IMG/VR virus record: IMGVR_UViG_3300022693_002146
Location: 1-27,933 of that record
Direction: 5' to 3' (one strand)
DNA from: a virus
DNA: 27,933 nt
Shown: one piece after another, positions 1 through 7,664 of the stretch
Layout of the letters: the number at the start of each line of letters is the position of its first letter
How positions within the stretch are numbered: the stretch's first letter is position 1
Program-made: the position numbers and the translations under genes
Notes under the pieces: model-generated
Databases searched by the model: none
Told to the model about the DNA's origin: nothing
What the model saw: the letters and a program-made list of their open reading frames with translations, nothing else

Positions 1-36
1 ATCAAAAAACTGGAATTTAAGCTTTACCGTTTCCAT
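1..36 (-). CDS. 5' end of next late gene, cut by window edge
   Basis: Only the first 12 codons are present (METVKLKFQFFD), so the product cannot be named. The ATG at 36 has a GGAG ribosome binding site 8 nt upstream (45-48), and it follows the cement protein gene on the same strand with only 12 nt between them. In BPP-1-like phages the genes after capsid and cement proteins are usually head-completion or tail genes, so a structural role is a reasonable inference from position alone. Confidence 0.55.
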   Translation of the reverse strand, partial: METVKLKFQFFD

Positions 37-48
37 CAACTAGTCTCC

Positions 49-498
49 TTAGTTCGAGGCGTCAGGATAGCTAGTCCAGTCTTGTGCATCCATTACGAGG
101 TATGAGCTGATCGAACCAGCTGTCGTTTCCGCTACCGCAGTAACGACGTGGATACCAAGGTAACGCTCCATCGACGGAGCCCCCGCCGGTATTGGCAAGA
201 TCAGCTTAAGGCCGACAACCAGTTCCGTCAGCGAGAATGCGCCAGTCTTAACGTGCACAGTTTCAGTACCGTTTACAGTTATAGCCGCAGCTTCATCTGA
301 CACAAGAGAAAACGCAACAGTCGAAGCGCCCCCCGAAAGGAAAGCAGTTGTAACTTCAATCACCCACTTCAGGTTAGCATTTGAGTACAGTTGCCGTCCA
401 TCAGTGTCCAGATCAATAACGTCACCTTCCAATACTGTGGCTATGCCATTATCAACAGCCAACGCAGAAGCAAAGACTAGATTTTTGTCCATTATCAT
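49..498 (-). CDS. Bbp16-like capsid cement (decoration) protein
   Basis: 149 residues, directly downstream of the major capsid gene. The start pattern (MIMDKNLVFASALAV) and the alternation of short hydrophobic beta-like strands with acidic loops resemble the Bbp16 family of cement proteins, which sit on the outside of BPP-1-type heads and lock capsomers together. The arrangement scaffold, capsid, cement matches BPP-1. The start is fixed by an exceptionally strong ribosome binding site overlapping the capsid stop codon. There are no cysteines, membrane segment or signal peptide. Family assignment rests on gene order and general pattern; another type of decoration protein is possible. Confidence 0.7.
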   Translation of the reverse strand: MIMDKNLVFASALAVDNGIATVLEGDVIDLDTDGRQLYSNANLKWVIEVTTAFLSGGASTVAFSLVSDEAAAITVNGTETVHVKTGAFSLTELVVGLKLILPIPAGAPSMERYLGIHVVTAVAETTAGSISSYLVMDAQDWTSYPDASN

Positions 499-501
499 AA
501 C

Positions 502-513
502 ATCACCTCCTTA
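502..513 (-). promoter_or_regulatory. full-length Shine-Dalgarno sequence for the cement gene
   Basis: Read on the minus strand, TAAGGAGGTGAT matches all 12 bases complementary to the usual 16S rRNA 3' end. Its first three bases are the TAA stop of the capsid gene (511-513), and the ATG at 498 follows at normal spacing. This should give strong, possibly coupled, translation of an abundant virion protein. Confidence 0.85.
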
Positions 514-1509
514 CGTGACTCTTACTTCATCAGCGGACAGTGCGTCCACTCGACGAAGTGGGATTTCGTTGAACACAACAGACTTATGCCCACCAACATT
601 GACATACTCCAGCGTTGAATGACTTGTCTCGGCTGCAAGTTGTTGGCGGAAGCGCTGGCGTATGAAGCGCGACATGTAGAAGGCAGGCCGACCAATACCC
701 ATAGGCGGTACCCGTTCCATTGCTTCAAACATCAGCTTAGGCAGGTTGGGACCTGAAGCCGCATCAGCCAACGTATCCGACTTGTCGATATTGCAAATGC
801 GGACTACGTAGCGCCAATCACGGACCGTAAGCCCTGCGTCCATACGGAAGTGCATACGATACGCCTCCATACGGCCACCAGAACCATCAGCATCCTCAAT
901 CGTCTGCTGACCCTTATCGGTCACCTGCATTCCGGCAGTTGAACCTTTCGGGATGATACCGTGTGCGGTATTTGGCCCCCAAACTACAAGCCAGATTGAG
1001 GCGTTATCAGAACCTGTTCCACTTGCATCAATGATATTATCTGCGTTTTCGGCAGACAGATCATTGTAGCGTGTGGAGAAGCCGTCAAAACGCTCAGGAT
1101 TGACATTGGTATCACCGTAGAACAACGTAGAGACAAGCTCCTGGCTTATCCCCTCAATTGTCGCAACCGCTTCAGAGAGACGGAACTCATTCGTATTTCC
1201 GTTCAAATCAGCAAGTGCTTTGTCGACCTCGTTGTAGGCCTCCAGCATCCCAACCGTATCCGTAACTTGGACACGTTGTGATTTGTTTGGCTGTACGCCG
1301 CCGTAGAGGCGCCGCCAGGTGGGGGTTGGCAGGCCGGAACGGATTACCGATCGGTGGCCTGTAGGAAGATTGCCTTCAACGAAAGTCCAGTCAGCCATGA
1401 CTTCGTTCGTCTCGTGCAAAATCTCCACGACTGTTGCCACGGAGCCATCGGGATCGAGGGCCTGAGCAAAGTCAAGGAGAGTCGGATTTGTAGCGGCTAA
1501 AGTTGCCAT
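511..1509 (-). CDS. major capsid protein (BPP-1/Bbp17-like, HK97 fold expected)
   Basis: 332 residues. The N-terminus (MATLAATNPTLLDFAQ, then EGNLPTGHRSVIRSGLPTP at about 44-62, VTDTVGMLEAYNEVDKALA and a FYGDTNVNPERFDGF segment) is the recognisable pattern of major capsid proteins of podoviruses with BPP-1-like heads, which are expected to adopt the HK97 fold. It forms the icosahedral shell. Length is normal for the group. The start has an AGGAG ribosome binding site 6 nt upstream, and the scaffold gene ends 9 nt before it. Downstream is the cement protein. No protease gene or obvious propeptide is visible nearby. Confidence 0.9.
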   Translation of the reverse strand: MATLAATNPTLLDFAQALDPDGSVATVVEILHETNEVMADWTFVEGNLPTGHRSVIRSGLPTPTWRRLYGGVQPNKSQRVQVTDTVGMLEAYNEVDKALADLNGNTNEFRLSEAVATIEGISQELVSTLFYGDTNVNPERFDGFSTRYNDLSAENADNIIDASGTGSDNASIWLVVWGPNTAHGIIPKGSTAGMQVTDKGQQTIEDADGSGGRMEAYRMHFRMDAGLTVRDWRYVVRICNIDKSDTLADAASGPNLPKLMFEAMERVPPMGIGRPAFYMSRFIRQRFRQQLAAETSHSTLEYVNVGGHKSVVFNEIPLRRVDALSADEVRVT

Positions 1510-1518
1510 TTTCTACTC

Positions 1519-2193
1519 CTAGATTACAGTTCCCCCAAACAGTTTATCTGCTCGGGACTTTGCTACCGGAGTTTGAGATCCTTGTACAGGTCTGCCTTCG
1601 CCCGGTACTGCATTCGCAATGTTGTTCAGGAACCGCACCATAGAAAGAGTATTGCCTGCGCCCGTAACTTTGAAAACTTCCTTAAGGGCTTCAGCTTCCT
1701 CGGTGCCTCCTGCGTACAAATCGACTACAGTTAGCGCTTTTGCTAGAGAGGCATCTTGGTTGTCGCCGCCATATGTTAGGTCAGCGGCAACCTCAGCCCT
1801 CCAAGCATCTTGTACTGCGTTCCATTCAGTCACAATGGCTTCTTCAGCCGAGGCCTGTTGGGCCGCAAGTAATTCCAATGAGCCTTTAATAATGTCTCCA
1901 CGATTACCGGCTCCGTTTATCATATCAACAAACTCAGTAAGGGAGTCTGTGTTTGGCTCAAATCCCTCGGGAATGAGGCCGTTTACCGTTTCTGCCGTAA
2001 TAGCTTCGGCACCGAATGTGGACGTAGGCGGAGTATCGCCGAGAAGCGACTTTGGCTCTGCCGGCTCTGCTGCCGTTGGCGGAGAATCAGCTGGCGTTGT
2101 GGCTGGCTCCGTCGTCGCCGGCGTAGGCTCCGGGTTCGGACTCGGCGTCGGATTGGGTTCGGCCGAAGGCTGTGGATCTGGATTTTCTGACAT
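1519..2193 (-). CDS. head scaffolding / capsid assembly protein
   Basis: 224 residues placed just upstream of the capsid gene, where scaffolds lie. Residues 1-45 are almost entirely P, T, S, E and A (repeated P-x-P units) and so disordered. The middle is helical and acidic, and the end (QTPVAKSRADKLFGGTVI) resembles the basic C-terminal tail by which such scaffolds hold capsid subunits. It would shape the procapsid and then leave. Its first 107 bases overlap, in another frame, the end of the Bbp19-like gene. The call rests on composition and position rather than a strict motif. Confidence 0.75.
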   Translation of the reverse strand: MSENPDPQPSAEPNPTPSPNPEPTPATTEPATTPADSPPTAAEPAEPKSLLGDTPPTSTFGAEAITAETVNGLIPEGFEPNTDSLTEFVDMINGAGNRGDIIKGSLELLAAQQASAEEAIVTEWNAVQDAWRAEVAADLTYGGDNQDASLAKALTVVDLYAGGTEEAEALKEVFKVTGAGNTLSMVRFLNNIANAVPGEGRPVQGSQTPVAKSRADKLFGGTVI

Positions 2194-2476
2194 TCTGGTT
2201 CTCCTTCATCATGACTAAAAAAGCGTCAGGGTCAATTTCGGTTATTTGAGCAAGCAGGCGTTGACCAGCACTCTGCACACCACAGTTGAAAGACATGTCG
2301 AGCGCGTTCCGCTCGAAGGGGTTTACGAAAGCTTTACACTCTTCGAGAAAGAGCCAAAGGAAGCGTCTGCCGTCTGCATTTCCTGTAAGCAGGGAAAGGC
2401 CGGCTTCGACTGCATTCTTGTCCTCTTTCGCATATTTCTTTTGTAGGTTTCGGACCTTACGTTCATTTGACGACAT
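2087..2476 (-). CDS. Bbp19-like head-module protein
   Basis: 129 residues. The core GNADGRRFLWLFLEECKAF, then NPFERNA, FNCGVQSAGQRLLAQITEIDP and FLVMMKE, matches the pattern of the Bbp19 structural domain found between portal and scaffold genes in BPP-1-like phages. The molecular function is not established. The first 25 residues are strongly charged. The last 35 residues are polar, low-complexity and encoded in the overlap with the scaffold gene, so their composition is partly dictated by the other frame. The portal gene ends 37 nt upstream. Confidence 0.75.
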   Translation of the reverse strand: MSSNERKVRNLQKKYAKEDKNAVEAGLSLLTGNADGRRFLWLFLEECKAFVNPFERNALDMSFNCGVQSAGQRLLAQITEIDPDAFLVMMKENQNVRKSRSTAFGRTQSDAESEPGAYAGDDGASHNAS

Positions 2477-2513
2477 TATATAGTGTACCCCGCGTTAAGA
2501 CAAGAGCCATATT

Positions 2514-4205
2514 TTAGCCTCCGATAAGCTCCTGCAAGGCGTTTCGCCCGCCGCCGACATCGGCCTGGGACAGGTTTCGCGCAGCATCGGTGAGATCTTT
2601 ACCGACCAGTGCAGCCTGTTGCGCCTCAATTTGTTCCTTCTCGGCCTCAAGTTCCGCCGCCACATCTGCCCGGCTCCGCAGGTTCTTCGCCGGAATGTTA
2701 AGGCGGCTGGCGTAGTCTCGGACAAGTTCATTAAAGTCAGGGATGCGCGCCACATTCGGTGCAATAGCGGAAAGCTCGCCAATAAGCTGCATAAAGCGTT
2801 CGATCGAGCCGGTGTTGGCCGCACGCTGGGCATCGGCAAGAACAGAGACGTACTGGATTTGAATGGTGTTGGTGTCTAGGCCTGGAGGCGGATCAGGGAA
2901 ATTGCCGCGCCGGAGCATTATATTAAACGTGCGGCGGATAACCAGATCAAGATCCTCGCTGTGAAAGCGCTCCAGTACGCCACCAAGAATAAGCATGTCC
3001 TCTGACTTGCGCTCATAGACCTCGGCGGCACTTCGAACAGTCTCCAGTTCCGAAATATTGCGGAATAGGTTGTTGTAGTATATCTCCTTTATTCGAAGCT
3101 GGAGCGCCCTCACACCTTGTGTCATTTCTCCGACTGGCGGATTGACTGTGTAAATTGCCTTCGCGCCGAAAGAGCTGCCGGGGACAAAACTCACACCGCC
3201 TGGAAGAAGGGCATCAGGCTGAGCACGAAGCATCACATCCGCAACAACAGGCGGCCGGATCATTTTATCCATGCTCTGAGCTTTTTGCAGCGTCTCCTTC
3301 TGGAGCTGCTTGATGTCGGGTAGGGCGTCCATAGTTGGCGATGTGCCGTAGGTGCTGTTGCCCTGCAGATCCCATCGCGGCGCTATGATAGGACTTTCAC
3401 GGTAGCCTTTAAGCTCAAGCAGTTCTCCGGGAGCAGCGTTGCCATCTTCCCAATAGAACTCACGGTGAGAGAAAATGTTTAAGATGCTTGAAGCATCACC
3501 CTGAGTGTTTGGCTCAATCAGGTGTGTGATTGAAACGGTTTCAAGAAGTCCACTGCCGCCGACGCTGTATTTCATCCGCGTTCGCTCTGAGACATTTTGG
3601 ATACCGAATTGTCCAACGACCTGCTGAACTTCCATCTGAAATTCGCGGGCCATGCCGACAATTATACGGCGGTCGTCCTGGAAAAGGCGATACTCGCCCA
3701 TAGGCGAATTGTAGAACCGAATGACATCCTCAAAGTCGTCGTAGAGGAGCATCGCGCCGGTTCCGAAGCTGCAAAGCTCGAGGTAGATTACGCCCTGAGA
3801 GCTATAGTAGTTTGACTCTGAGAGAATAATTTCCATCCGACGCTTGGCCTCCTCAAGCCAGACGATATACTCGCGCGGGTAGCTGTCGTTATCTTCAGGA
3901 AATTCGTACAGGCGGAGGCGGAACCAAGGCCGGGATGGAGAGGTAATGCCGTTCATCAGCCCGTGCGCAAGCGTCCGCGCCGCAATCGTCCCCGTAGCAT
4001 CAAGAATATACTTATTCGTCGGCGGCACTTTCATCGCAGGCTGAGTTATACTATTACCCTGCCGGACTAGCCACTCATACTTTCGCGGAAGGAGATATTT
4101 TGCAATCTCTTGAAAATGGGGCCGCCAAAGATCAAAGTCCTCACCCAGCTTCTTAACGAAAGCCTGTTTAAGTTTGAAGGTGGCGGGATCAAGTTTAACT
4201 GGCAT
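2514..4205 (-). CDS. portal protein (T7-type head-to-tail connector)
   Basis: 563 residues, typical for the head-to-tail connecting family (PF12236 type). Seen in order: an N-terminal charged region with RPHFQEIAKYLLPRKYEWL (about 25-43), ATGTIAARTLAHGLMNGITSPSRPWF (about 70-95), the ELCSFGTGAML segment, YRLFQDDRRIIVGMARE, TYGTSPTMDALPDIKQLQ, and EVYERKSEDMLILGGVLERFHSEDLDLVI. These blocks are the usual landmarks of podovirus portals. It forms the dodecameric ring through which DNA is packaged and to which the tail attaches. Its ATG overlaps the stop of the preceding 59-residue ORF by one base, suggesting coupled translation. Confidence 0.92.
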   Translation of the reverse strand: MPVKLDPATFKLKQAFVKKLGEDFDLWRPHFQEIAKYLLPRKYEWLVRQGNSITQPAMKVPPTNKYILDATGTIAARTLAHGLMNGITSPSRPWFRLRLYEFPEDNDSYPREYIVWLEEAKRRMEIILSESNYYSSQGVIYLELCSFGTGAMLLYDDFEDVIRFYNSPMGEYRLFQDDRRIIVGMAREFQMEVQQVVGQFGIQNVSERTRMKYSVGGSGLLETVSITHLIEPNTQGDASSILNIFSHREFYWEDGNAAPGELLELKGYRESPIIAPRWDLQGNSTYGTSPTMDALPDIKQLQKETLQKAQSMDKMIRPPVVADVMLRAQPDALLPGGVSFVPGSSFGAKAIYTVNPPVGEMTQGVRALQLRIKEIYYNNLFRNISELETVRSAAEVYERKSEDMLILGGVLERFHSEDLDLVIRRTFNIMLRRGNFPDPPPGLDTNTIQIQYVSVLADAQRAANTGSIERFMQLIGELSAIAPNVARIPDFNELVRDYASRLNIPAKNLRSRADVAAELEAEKEQIEAQQAALVGKDLTDAARNLSQADVGGGRNALQELIGG

Positions 4206-4384
4206 TAGTCTGTACCGCCGATCAGTGTCCGCTTCTGTATCCGCTCACGGCGCTTGAGGCCGACACTTGAAGTAAGGACGGAAGGCGGCAACAATAAGCT
4301 GGGTGAGAATCTTGATGCGATGCGGCCTGAAGCCAACGAGGGCGGCGTCGGCGGCAGCGGGGCTGGAGCTACTTTTCTATTCAT
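4205..4384 (-). CDS. small hypothetical protein between terminase and portal (59 aa)
   Basis: The ORF runs from an ATG overlapping the large terminase stop (ATGA) to a TAA overlapping the portal ATG (TAATG), so it fits the operon with no spare bases. The product is MNRKVAPAPLPPTPPSLASG..., proline-rich at the start, hydrophobic in the middle (FSPSLLLPPSV) and basic at the end (LKRRERIQKRTLIGGTD). Perfect overlap at both ends argues that it is translated. No function is recognised. Confidence 0.65.
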   Translation of the reverse strand: MNRKVAPAPLPPTPPSLASGRIASRFSPSLLLPPSVLTSSVGLKRRERIQKRTLIGGTD

Positions 4385-5883
4385 CCTTGCATATACTCCT
4401 CACTTAGGTGATCATAGGTAGTCAGAAACTTTGGTCGAAATGCGGTTGGGTGGATGACTATGGGAAAGGCAAAGGTGCAAGCAAGAGCGTCGGTGAAGTC
4501 GGGTGAAGGGAGACCCCGCGCTTTCATAAGGGATTTTGACTCAAGGGTGATTTGTTCTTTGGCGTTAAGGGTGTAAGTAGCGCCCGTCATCTCGTCAATC
4601 ATAAGGCGACCAGCTATCTGGGCCGGAATGGAGCCCGTTGCAAGAAACTCACGTAGGCCCCCATATATCTCAGCCCTCTTATTCATATACTTCACAGCCG
4701 GATCGTTATTTACACCGTCAGGGCGGGAACCAAAGTCTACCTCAAAGACATTTAGACCCAAGGCGCGGCAGCCGTCTACAACGCCTCCGCCCACTCCGCC
4801 GCCATCAATAAACACCATAGCAGCGTTGTGTGAGTTATAGGCAGCCACAACACGTTGGATGGTATAATCAATACCCATTTTCTGATAGAACTCGACCGGA
4901 AGGCTGGCGGCATCGCGGCCCTGTCGCGGCCAGATTACAGTTATATCATCCCCAAAGCGCGCAACATCGACCCCAAGAACGACTGGGGCATGATTTTGGT
5001 CAACGATTTCACGGTCGATTGCATCGGATACGAGCTGGCGCGGGATAAAGCTGCTGGCATCGGTGCGTGGAAACTTCCCGAGCACCCGGACGCGGACAAA
5101 ATCACTATCGAGGCCAAAGTCGTCAATCCACTTCTGGAGCTGTGTTTTGTTTGTCCTCTTAACCTCGCGGGAATCGACTTCGCGCGTCGTCCAGCGGTGG
5201 GCAAATCGGCCACTGTCGAAGCTGTCGCGGAAACGCCCGGTGTTCTTCGTAGGGTTGCCAAAGGTGAACCACATGATCTCAGTGTTGATGTCAGTAAGCG
5301 CGCCCTCAGTCGTCTCGAAGATAATATCCGGTATTGCGGAGGCCTCGTCGAATACGATAATAAGTCTCTTACCTGCGTTGTGCAGCCCGGCAAACGCCTC
5401 CGTATTCCGCTCCGACCACGTAACTATGTCGATGCGCCACTCGCGGGCGCTGGCCTCGTCCTTCGCAAAAAGCGCCGTCGCTGTGCATTTGAAAAGGTCG
5501 TGAGCGATGAAAAGTCTGTACCACTTCGCAATCTCAACCCAGGTCTTGGTCTTAAGCTGGTTTTCGGTATTTGCAGTGACTACGCCGCGCGTGCCCCGAA
5601 AGGTTGAAAAGGCCCACCAGATAAGCCACGCGACGAGGGCGGACTTGCCAACTCCGTGTCCAGAGGTGACTGCGATAAGAATTGCTTCGTTAGTGTTAAT
5701 TATCCTATCGCGGACAAGTTTAAGCATCCACTCCTGCCACTCATCCGGCCCGGTTTCTTTAACTAGCTCAGTCCCCTCCTCGCCCCACGGAAAGGCCCAC
5801 ATGACAAACGCATATGGGTCGTAGGCAAAGGTGCCTAACTCGTCAATCATCTCCTGTTCGATGGTGGTGGCGCTATCGAGCAT
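4381..5883 (-). CDS. terL: terminase large subunit
   Basis: 500 residues, the packaging motor and nuclease. The ATPase domain has Walker A AVTSGHGVGKSALV (about 71-84, K80) and Walker B RLIIVFDEAS (173-182, D179 and E180), followed by the coupling region FGNPTKNTGRF (208-218). The nuclease domain shows the three expected acidic positions: GVDVARFGDD (D306), MVFIDGGGVGGGV (D360) and SPDFTDALA (D465). The start at 5883 is the only in-frame ATG after an upstream stop and has no good ribosome binding site of its own; a 12-codon ORF ends across it. The downstream 59-residue ORF overlaps by 4 nt. Confidence 0.95.
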   Translation of the reverse strand: MLDSATTIEQEMIDELGTFAYDPYAFVMWAFPWGEEGTELVKETGPDEWQEWMLKLVRDRIINTNEAILIAVTSGHGVGKSALVAWLIWWAFSTFRGTRGVVTANTENQLKTKTWVEIAKWYRLFIAHDLFKCTATALFAKDEASAREWRIDIVTWSERNTEAFAGLHNAGKRLIIVFDEASAIPDIIFETTEGALTDINTEIMWFTFGNPTKNTGRFRDSFDSGRFAHRWTTREVDSREVKRTNKTQLQKWIDDFGLDSDFVRVRVLGKFPRTDASSFIPRQLVSDAIDREIVDQNHAPVVLGVDVARFGDDITVIWPRQGRDAASLPVEFYQKMGIDYTIQRVVAAYNSHNAAMVFIDGGGVGGGVVDGCRALGLNVFEVDFGSRPDGVNNDPAVKYMNKRAEIYGGLREFLATGSIPAQIAGRLMIDEMTGATYTLNAKEQITLESKSLMKARGLPSPDFTDALACTFAFPIVIHPTAFRPKFLTTYDHLSEEYMQG

Positions 5884-5911
5884 TATGATCTACATGCGGG
5901 TCAATTGCCAT
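5873..5911 (-). promoter_or_regulatory. possible 12-codon coupling ORF at the terL start
   Basis: An AGGAAG ribosome binding site precedes an ATG at 5911 that opens a 12-codon frame (MAIDPHVDHNAR) whose TAG lies 8 nt past the terL ATG. Because terL lacks its own ribosome binding site, ribosomes ending here could reinitiate at terL. This is inference from layout only. Confidence 0.3.
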
Positions 5912-5912
5912 A

Positions 5913-6014
5913 TCACTTCTTCCTTTTAAGTATCGGCTTACGCTTCTTCTGCGTCTTTCGAGTTGCCGCCGTTTTTTTGAACAGCTTTGCCGCTTTGTGT
6001 TGATGTAGTGCCAT
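5913..6014 (-). CDS. small lysine-rich hypothetical protein (33 aa)
   Basis: MALHQHKAAKLFKKTAAT... ending in PILKRKK; roughly two fifths of residues are K or R and none are acidic. The ATG directly abuts the lysozyme stop codon (TGA then ATG), and the frame ends just before the 12-codon ORF that leads into terL. It could be a nucleic-acid-binding peptide, or merely a coupling frame between lysozyme and terL. No family is recognised. Confidence 0.45.
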   Translation of the reverse strand: MALHQHKAAKLFKKTAATRKTQKKRKPILKRKK

Positions 6015-6677
6015 TCAGGTAAAAGTCCGGTACTTTGTGCTCTTAAAAAGGTTATCTGCGCGACTTTCTTTGCGTTCCACCGGAGTCCCAAACAGGACCC
6101 GCTCGGCTTCCCGGCGGCGGACCAGGCCCGGCACATGCTTGTCGCCCACGAGGTGCCATGACCGCATATTCTTGGAAGCGGAGGTGGTGTTACCCTTGTT
6201 GAATTCGCGCAGAACGGTCGAATTAGAAAAGCCCGACACATACTCTGGCTTGGCTTCTCCCTTCTTACCCTGGCCAATGCCGATGTTGTAGGTAAATACC
6301 ACGAAGGCCCCGAACTGGTTTTCGTTGATTGGCGCTTTGATTTTGGACCGGATTTGATCTGCAACTTTTTCCACGGTTCTTTGCAGATACATATCAGCGT
6401 CTTCTCTTGAGATCCTCATGCCTTCGACCGGAGTTATACCAACCCCCGCGCGCGCCGTGGTGCCCCAGCCAATTGTCCAGACGCCGCCAAGCTTATCCCA
6501 GTAAGCCAACGGGCTGAATTTCTCAAATTCCTTGATCAGATCAATTGCGGCTTTATTTACAGGCATACGCTCCAAACGCCGCTCCCATTCCTGGCGTGGC
6601 TTGGCCGGCGGTATAAGCGATTTGGTCGGCCTCCCTTCATTATCAAACATTCCGCGCATTGCCTTATTACGTTCCAT
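6015..6677 (-). CDS. GH24 (T4/lambdoid-type) lysozyme
   Basis: 220 residues. The catalytic block IKEFEKFSPLAYWDKLGG, then VWTIGWGTT, carries the GH24 triad at E52, D61 and T68 with normal spacing. NENQFGAFVVFTYNIGIG (about 118-135) and the final PGLVRRREAERVLF are also family landmarks. It cleaves peptidoglycan glycan strands. The first 40 residues are charged and lack a hydrophobic signal-arrest segment, so it would need a holin or act inside the virion. It lies between the two terminase genes, overlapping the small subunit by 11 nt, far from the holin and GH108 gene at 26.6-27.8 kb. Confidence 0.92.
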   Translation of the reverse strand: MERNKAMRGMFDNEGRPTKSLIPPAKPRQEWERRLERMPVNKAAIDLIKEFEKFSPLAYWDKLGGVWTIGWGTTARAGVGITPVEGMRISREDADMYLQRTVEKVADQIRSKIKAPINENQFGAFVVFTYNIGIGQGKKGEAKPEYVSGFSNSTVLREFNKGNTTSASKNMRSWHLVGDKHVPGLVRRREAERVLFGTPVERKESRADNLFKSTKYRTFT

Positions 6678-7266
6678 CTTCAGCCTCCGGTGTTATGTCT
6701 ATCGCCTCAACCATCCTCGCCTCGAGCGCCCGCTTCCGCGCCGCCTCCACCCGCTCGCCCAAATCATGAGTTACGTGGATGTCAGTCTTCGAACTTGGCC
6801 CCATGCCGGTTCGATCGAGGGCTACAACCATAAGCTCTCTCAGCTCCTTGTTCGTAAACTTGTCCGGCGCCAGCTCAAGTCTGTCCTCAATCTCGCGCGC
6901 GGCCTCGCGGCTTATCCCCGCGATCTGCTCATGGCGATTGAAATAGACCTCATCAGTCCGATCGCGGTAAAACCCTACCAGTTCGCGAAATGTGGGATCG
7001 CCCTGCAGGACGCTGACTCTCGAAGGCTCGTAGCCCATAATTATCCCCGCCTCGCCCGAAGCGGTTCCTGTAGCCAGTAGCCTTGCTAAGCCGTGATGTC
7101 GGTCGCTGAGGCGCTTAATCGGTATCGCCGCCGTCTCGCGCCCAACCGACAGTAGGGCGAGATCAGCCGCCTGCAGGGGTCGAACGACTTCGGCCTCGAG
7201 GTCAATCGCGCGCCGCCCCGGCCCAGCCAAGGCCGCAATGTCAAGCTCGAGACCCAAATCGCCCAT
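6667..7266 (-). CDS. terS: terminase small subunit (putative)
   Basis: 199 residues, first gene of the leftward operon. Residues 57-100 read HHGLARLLATGTASGEAGIIMGY followed by EPSRVSVLQGDPTFRELVGFY, a helix-turn-helix-like pattern in which a GYxxSRVSxLQxDPxFxELV block is typical of phage small terminases. These bind the packaging site and load the large subunit. The C-terminal half is helical and charged, suitable for oligomerisation. Position directly before lysozyme and terL supports the call. The start has no strong ribosome binding site. About 900 nt of repeat-rich DNA lies upstream and could include its recognition site. Confidence 0.75.
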   Translation of the reverse strand: MGDLGLELDIAALAGPGRRAIDLEAEVVRPLQAADLALLSVGRETAAIPIKRLSDRHHGLARLLATGTASGEAGIIMGYEPSRVSVLQGDPTFRELVGFYRDRTDEVYFNRHEQIAGISREAAREIEDRLELAPDKFTNKELRELMVVALDRTGMGPSSKTDIHVTHDLGERVEAARKRALEARMVEAIDITPEAEDGT

Positions 7267-7460
7267 ACTCGCACCTTACACGCGAGCGCGCGCGGGCGCA
7301 AGGAAAATCGCGCCCCGCCCATACTTTCGGCTCACCAAAGCAAAGAAAAAGGCAAAGCGAAGAAACATGAGTGAAAAGGCTGGGTAAGCTTAAAAATCGC
7401 ATTTATTTAGCGAGGTGGTCCCTCCCAACCGGGGAGGGGGTACACCAGCGAAAGGGCCTT

Positions 7461-7480
7461 GTCAAATCACGAATTGTTAC
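7461..7480 (+). repeat. 20-bp direct repeat, copy 1
   Basis: The 20 bases here recur exactly at 7692-7711, and a copy with 16 of 20 matches lies at 7867-7886. The shared pattern is GTCAAnTCACGnnnTGTTAC. A looser copy (GTCATCACACGTTGTTAC) is at 7971-7988. The left end overlaps a minus-strand TTGACA. Confidence 0.8.
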
Positions 7481-7501
7481 TGGGTGAAAGAATTTGTGAT
7501 T

Positions 7502-7522
7502 TTACCCACATATTGTGGGTAA
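7502..7522. repeat. palindrome 1 (TTACCCACA TAT TGTGGGTAA)
   Basis: Perfect 9-bp arms around a TAT centre, followed at once by a 21-bp sequence (7523-7543) repeated exactly after palindrome 2. It shares the core CACATATTGTG with palindrome 2, as expected for two operators of one dimeric DNA-binding protein. Confidence 0.85.
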
Positions 7523-7543
7523 GACTCGAAAGCCTACTAGATG
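7523..7543 (+). repeat. 21-bp direct repeat next to palindrome 1
   Basis: Begins GACTCGAAAGCC and is identical over 21 bp to 7665-7685. In both places it directly follows a palindrome, so palindrome plus repeat forms a 42-bp unit present twice, 142 bp apart. Confidence 0.85.
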
Positions 7544-7565
7544 TTGGTCAAGGCTCGGTCACAAG

Positions 7566-7583
7566 TGTTACAACACTGTAACA
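7566..7583. repeat. inverted repeat TGTTACA-ACAC-TGTAACA
   Basis: Perfect 7-bp arms with a 4-bp spacer, between the two palindrome units. The arm matches the TGTTAC end of the 20-bp repeats, so the same protein may recognise both. Confidence 0.7.
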
Positions 7584-7643
7584 AAGGTAACGAATAGGCT
7601 TGTCAAGTAATATAATGTTACAGAGGTGTAATGAATGTTGATT

Positions 7644-7664
7644 TGACACACATATTGTGTGTCA
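7644..7664. repeat. palindrome 2 (TGACACACA TAT TGTGTGTCA)
   Basis: Perfect 9-bp arms around TAT, sharing the inner CACATATTGTG with palindrome 1 but with different outer bases. The outer changes are matched in both arms, so symmetry is preserved. That is a mark of a selected binding site. Confidence 0.85.

Noticed and set aside
1619-2218. 199-codon frame opposite the scaffold gene
   Set aside because: Composition (V, S, G, A runs) mirrors the proline/threonine repeats of the scaffold on the other strand.
4855-5607. 250-codon frame opposite the large terminase
   Set aside because: Antisense shadow of a gene with clear catalytic motifs; its translation matches no family pattern.
5873-6364. 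163-codon minus-strand frame overlapping the lysozyme in another frame
   Set aside because: Arginine- and serine-rich shadow; the lysozyme frame carries the GH24 motifs, and the downstream part is better explained by the short coupled ORFs.
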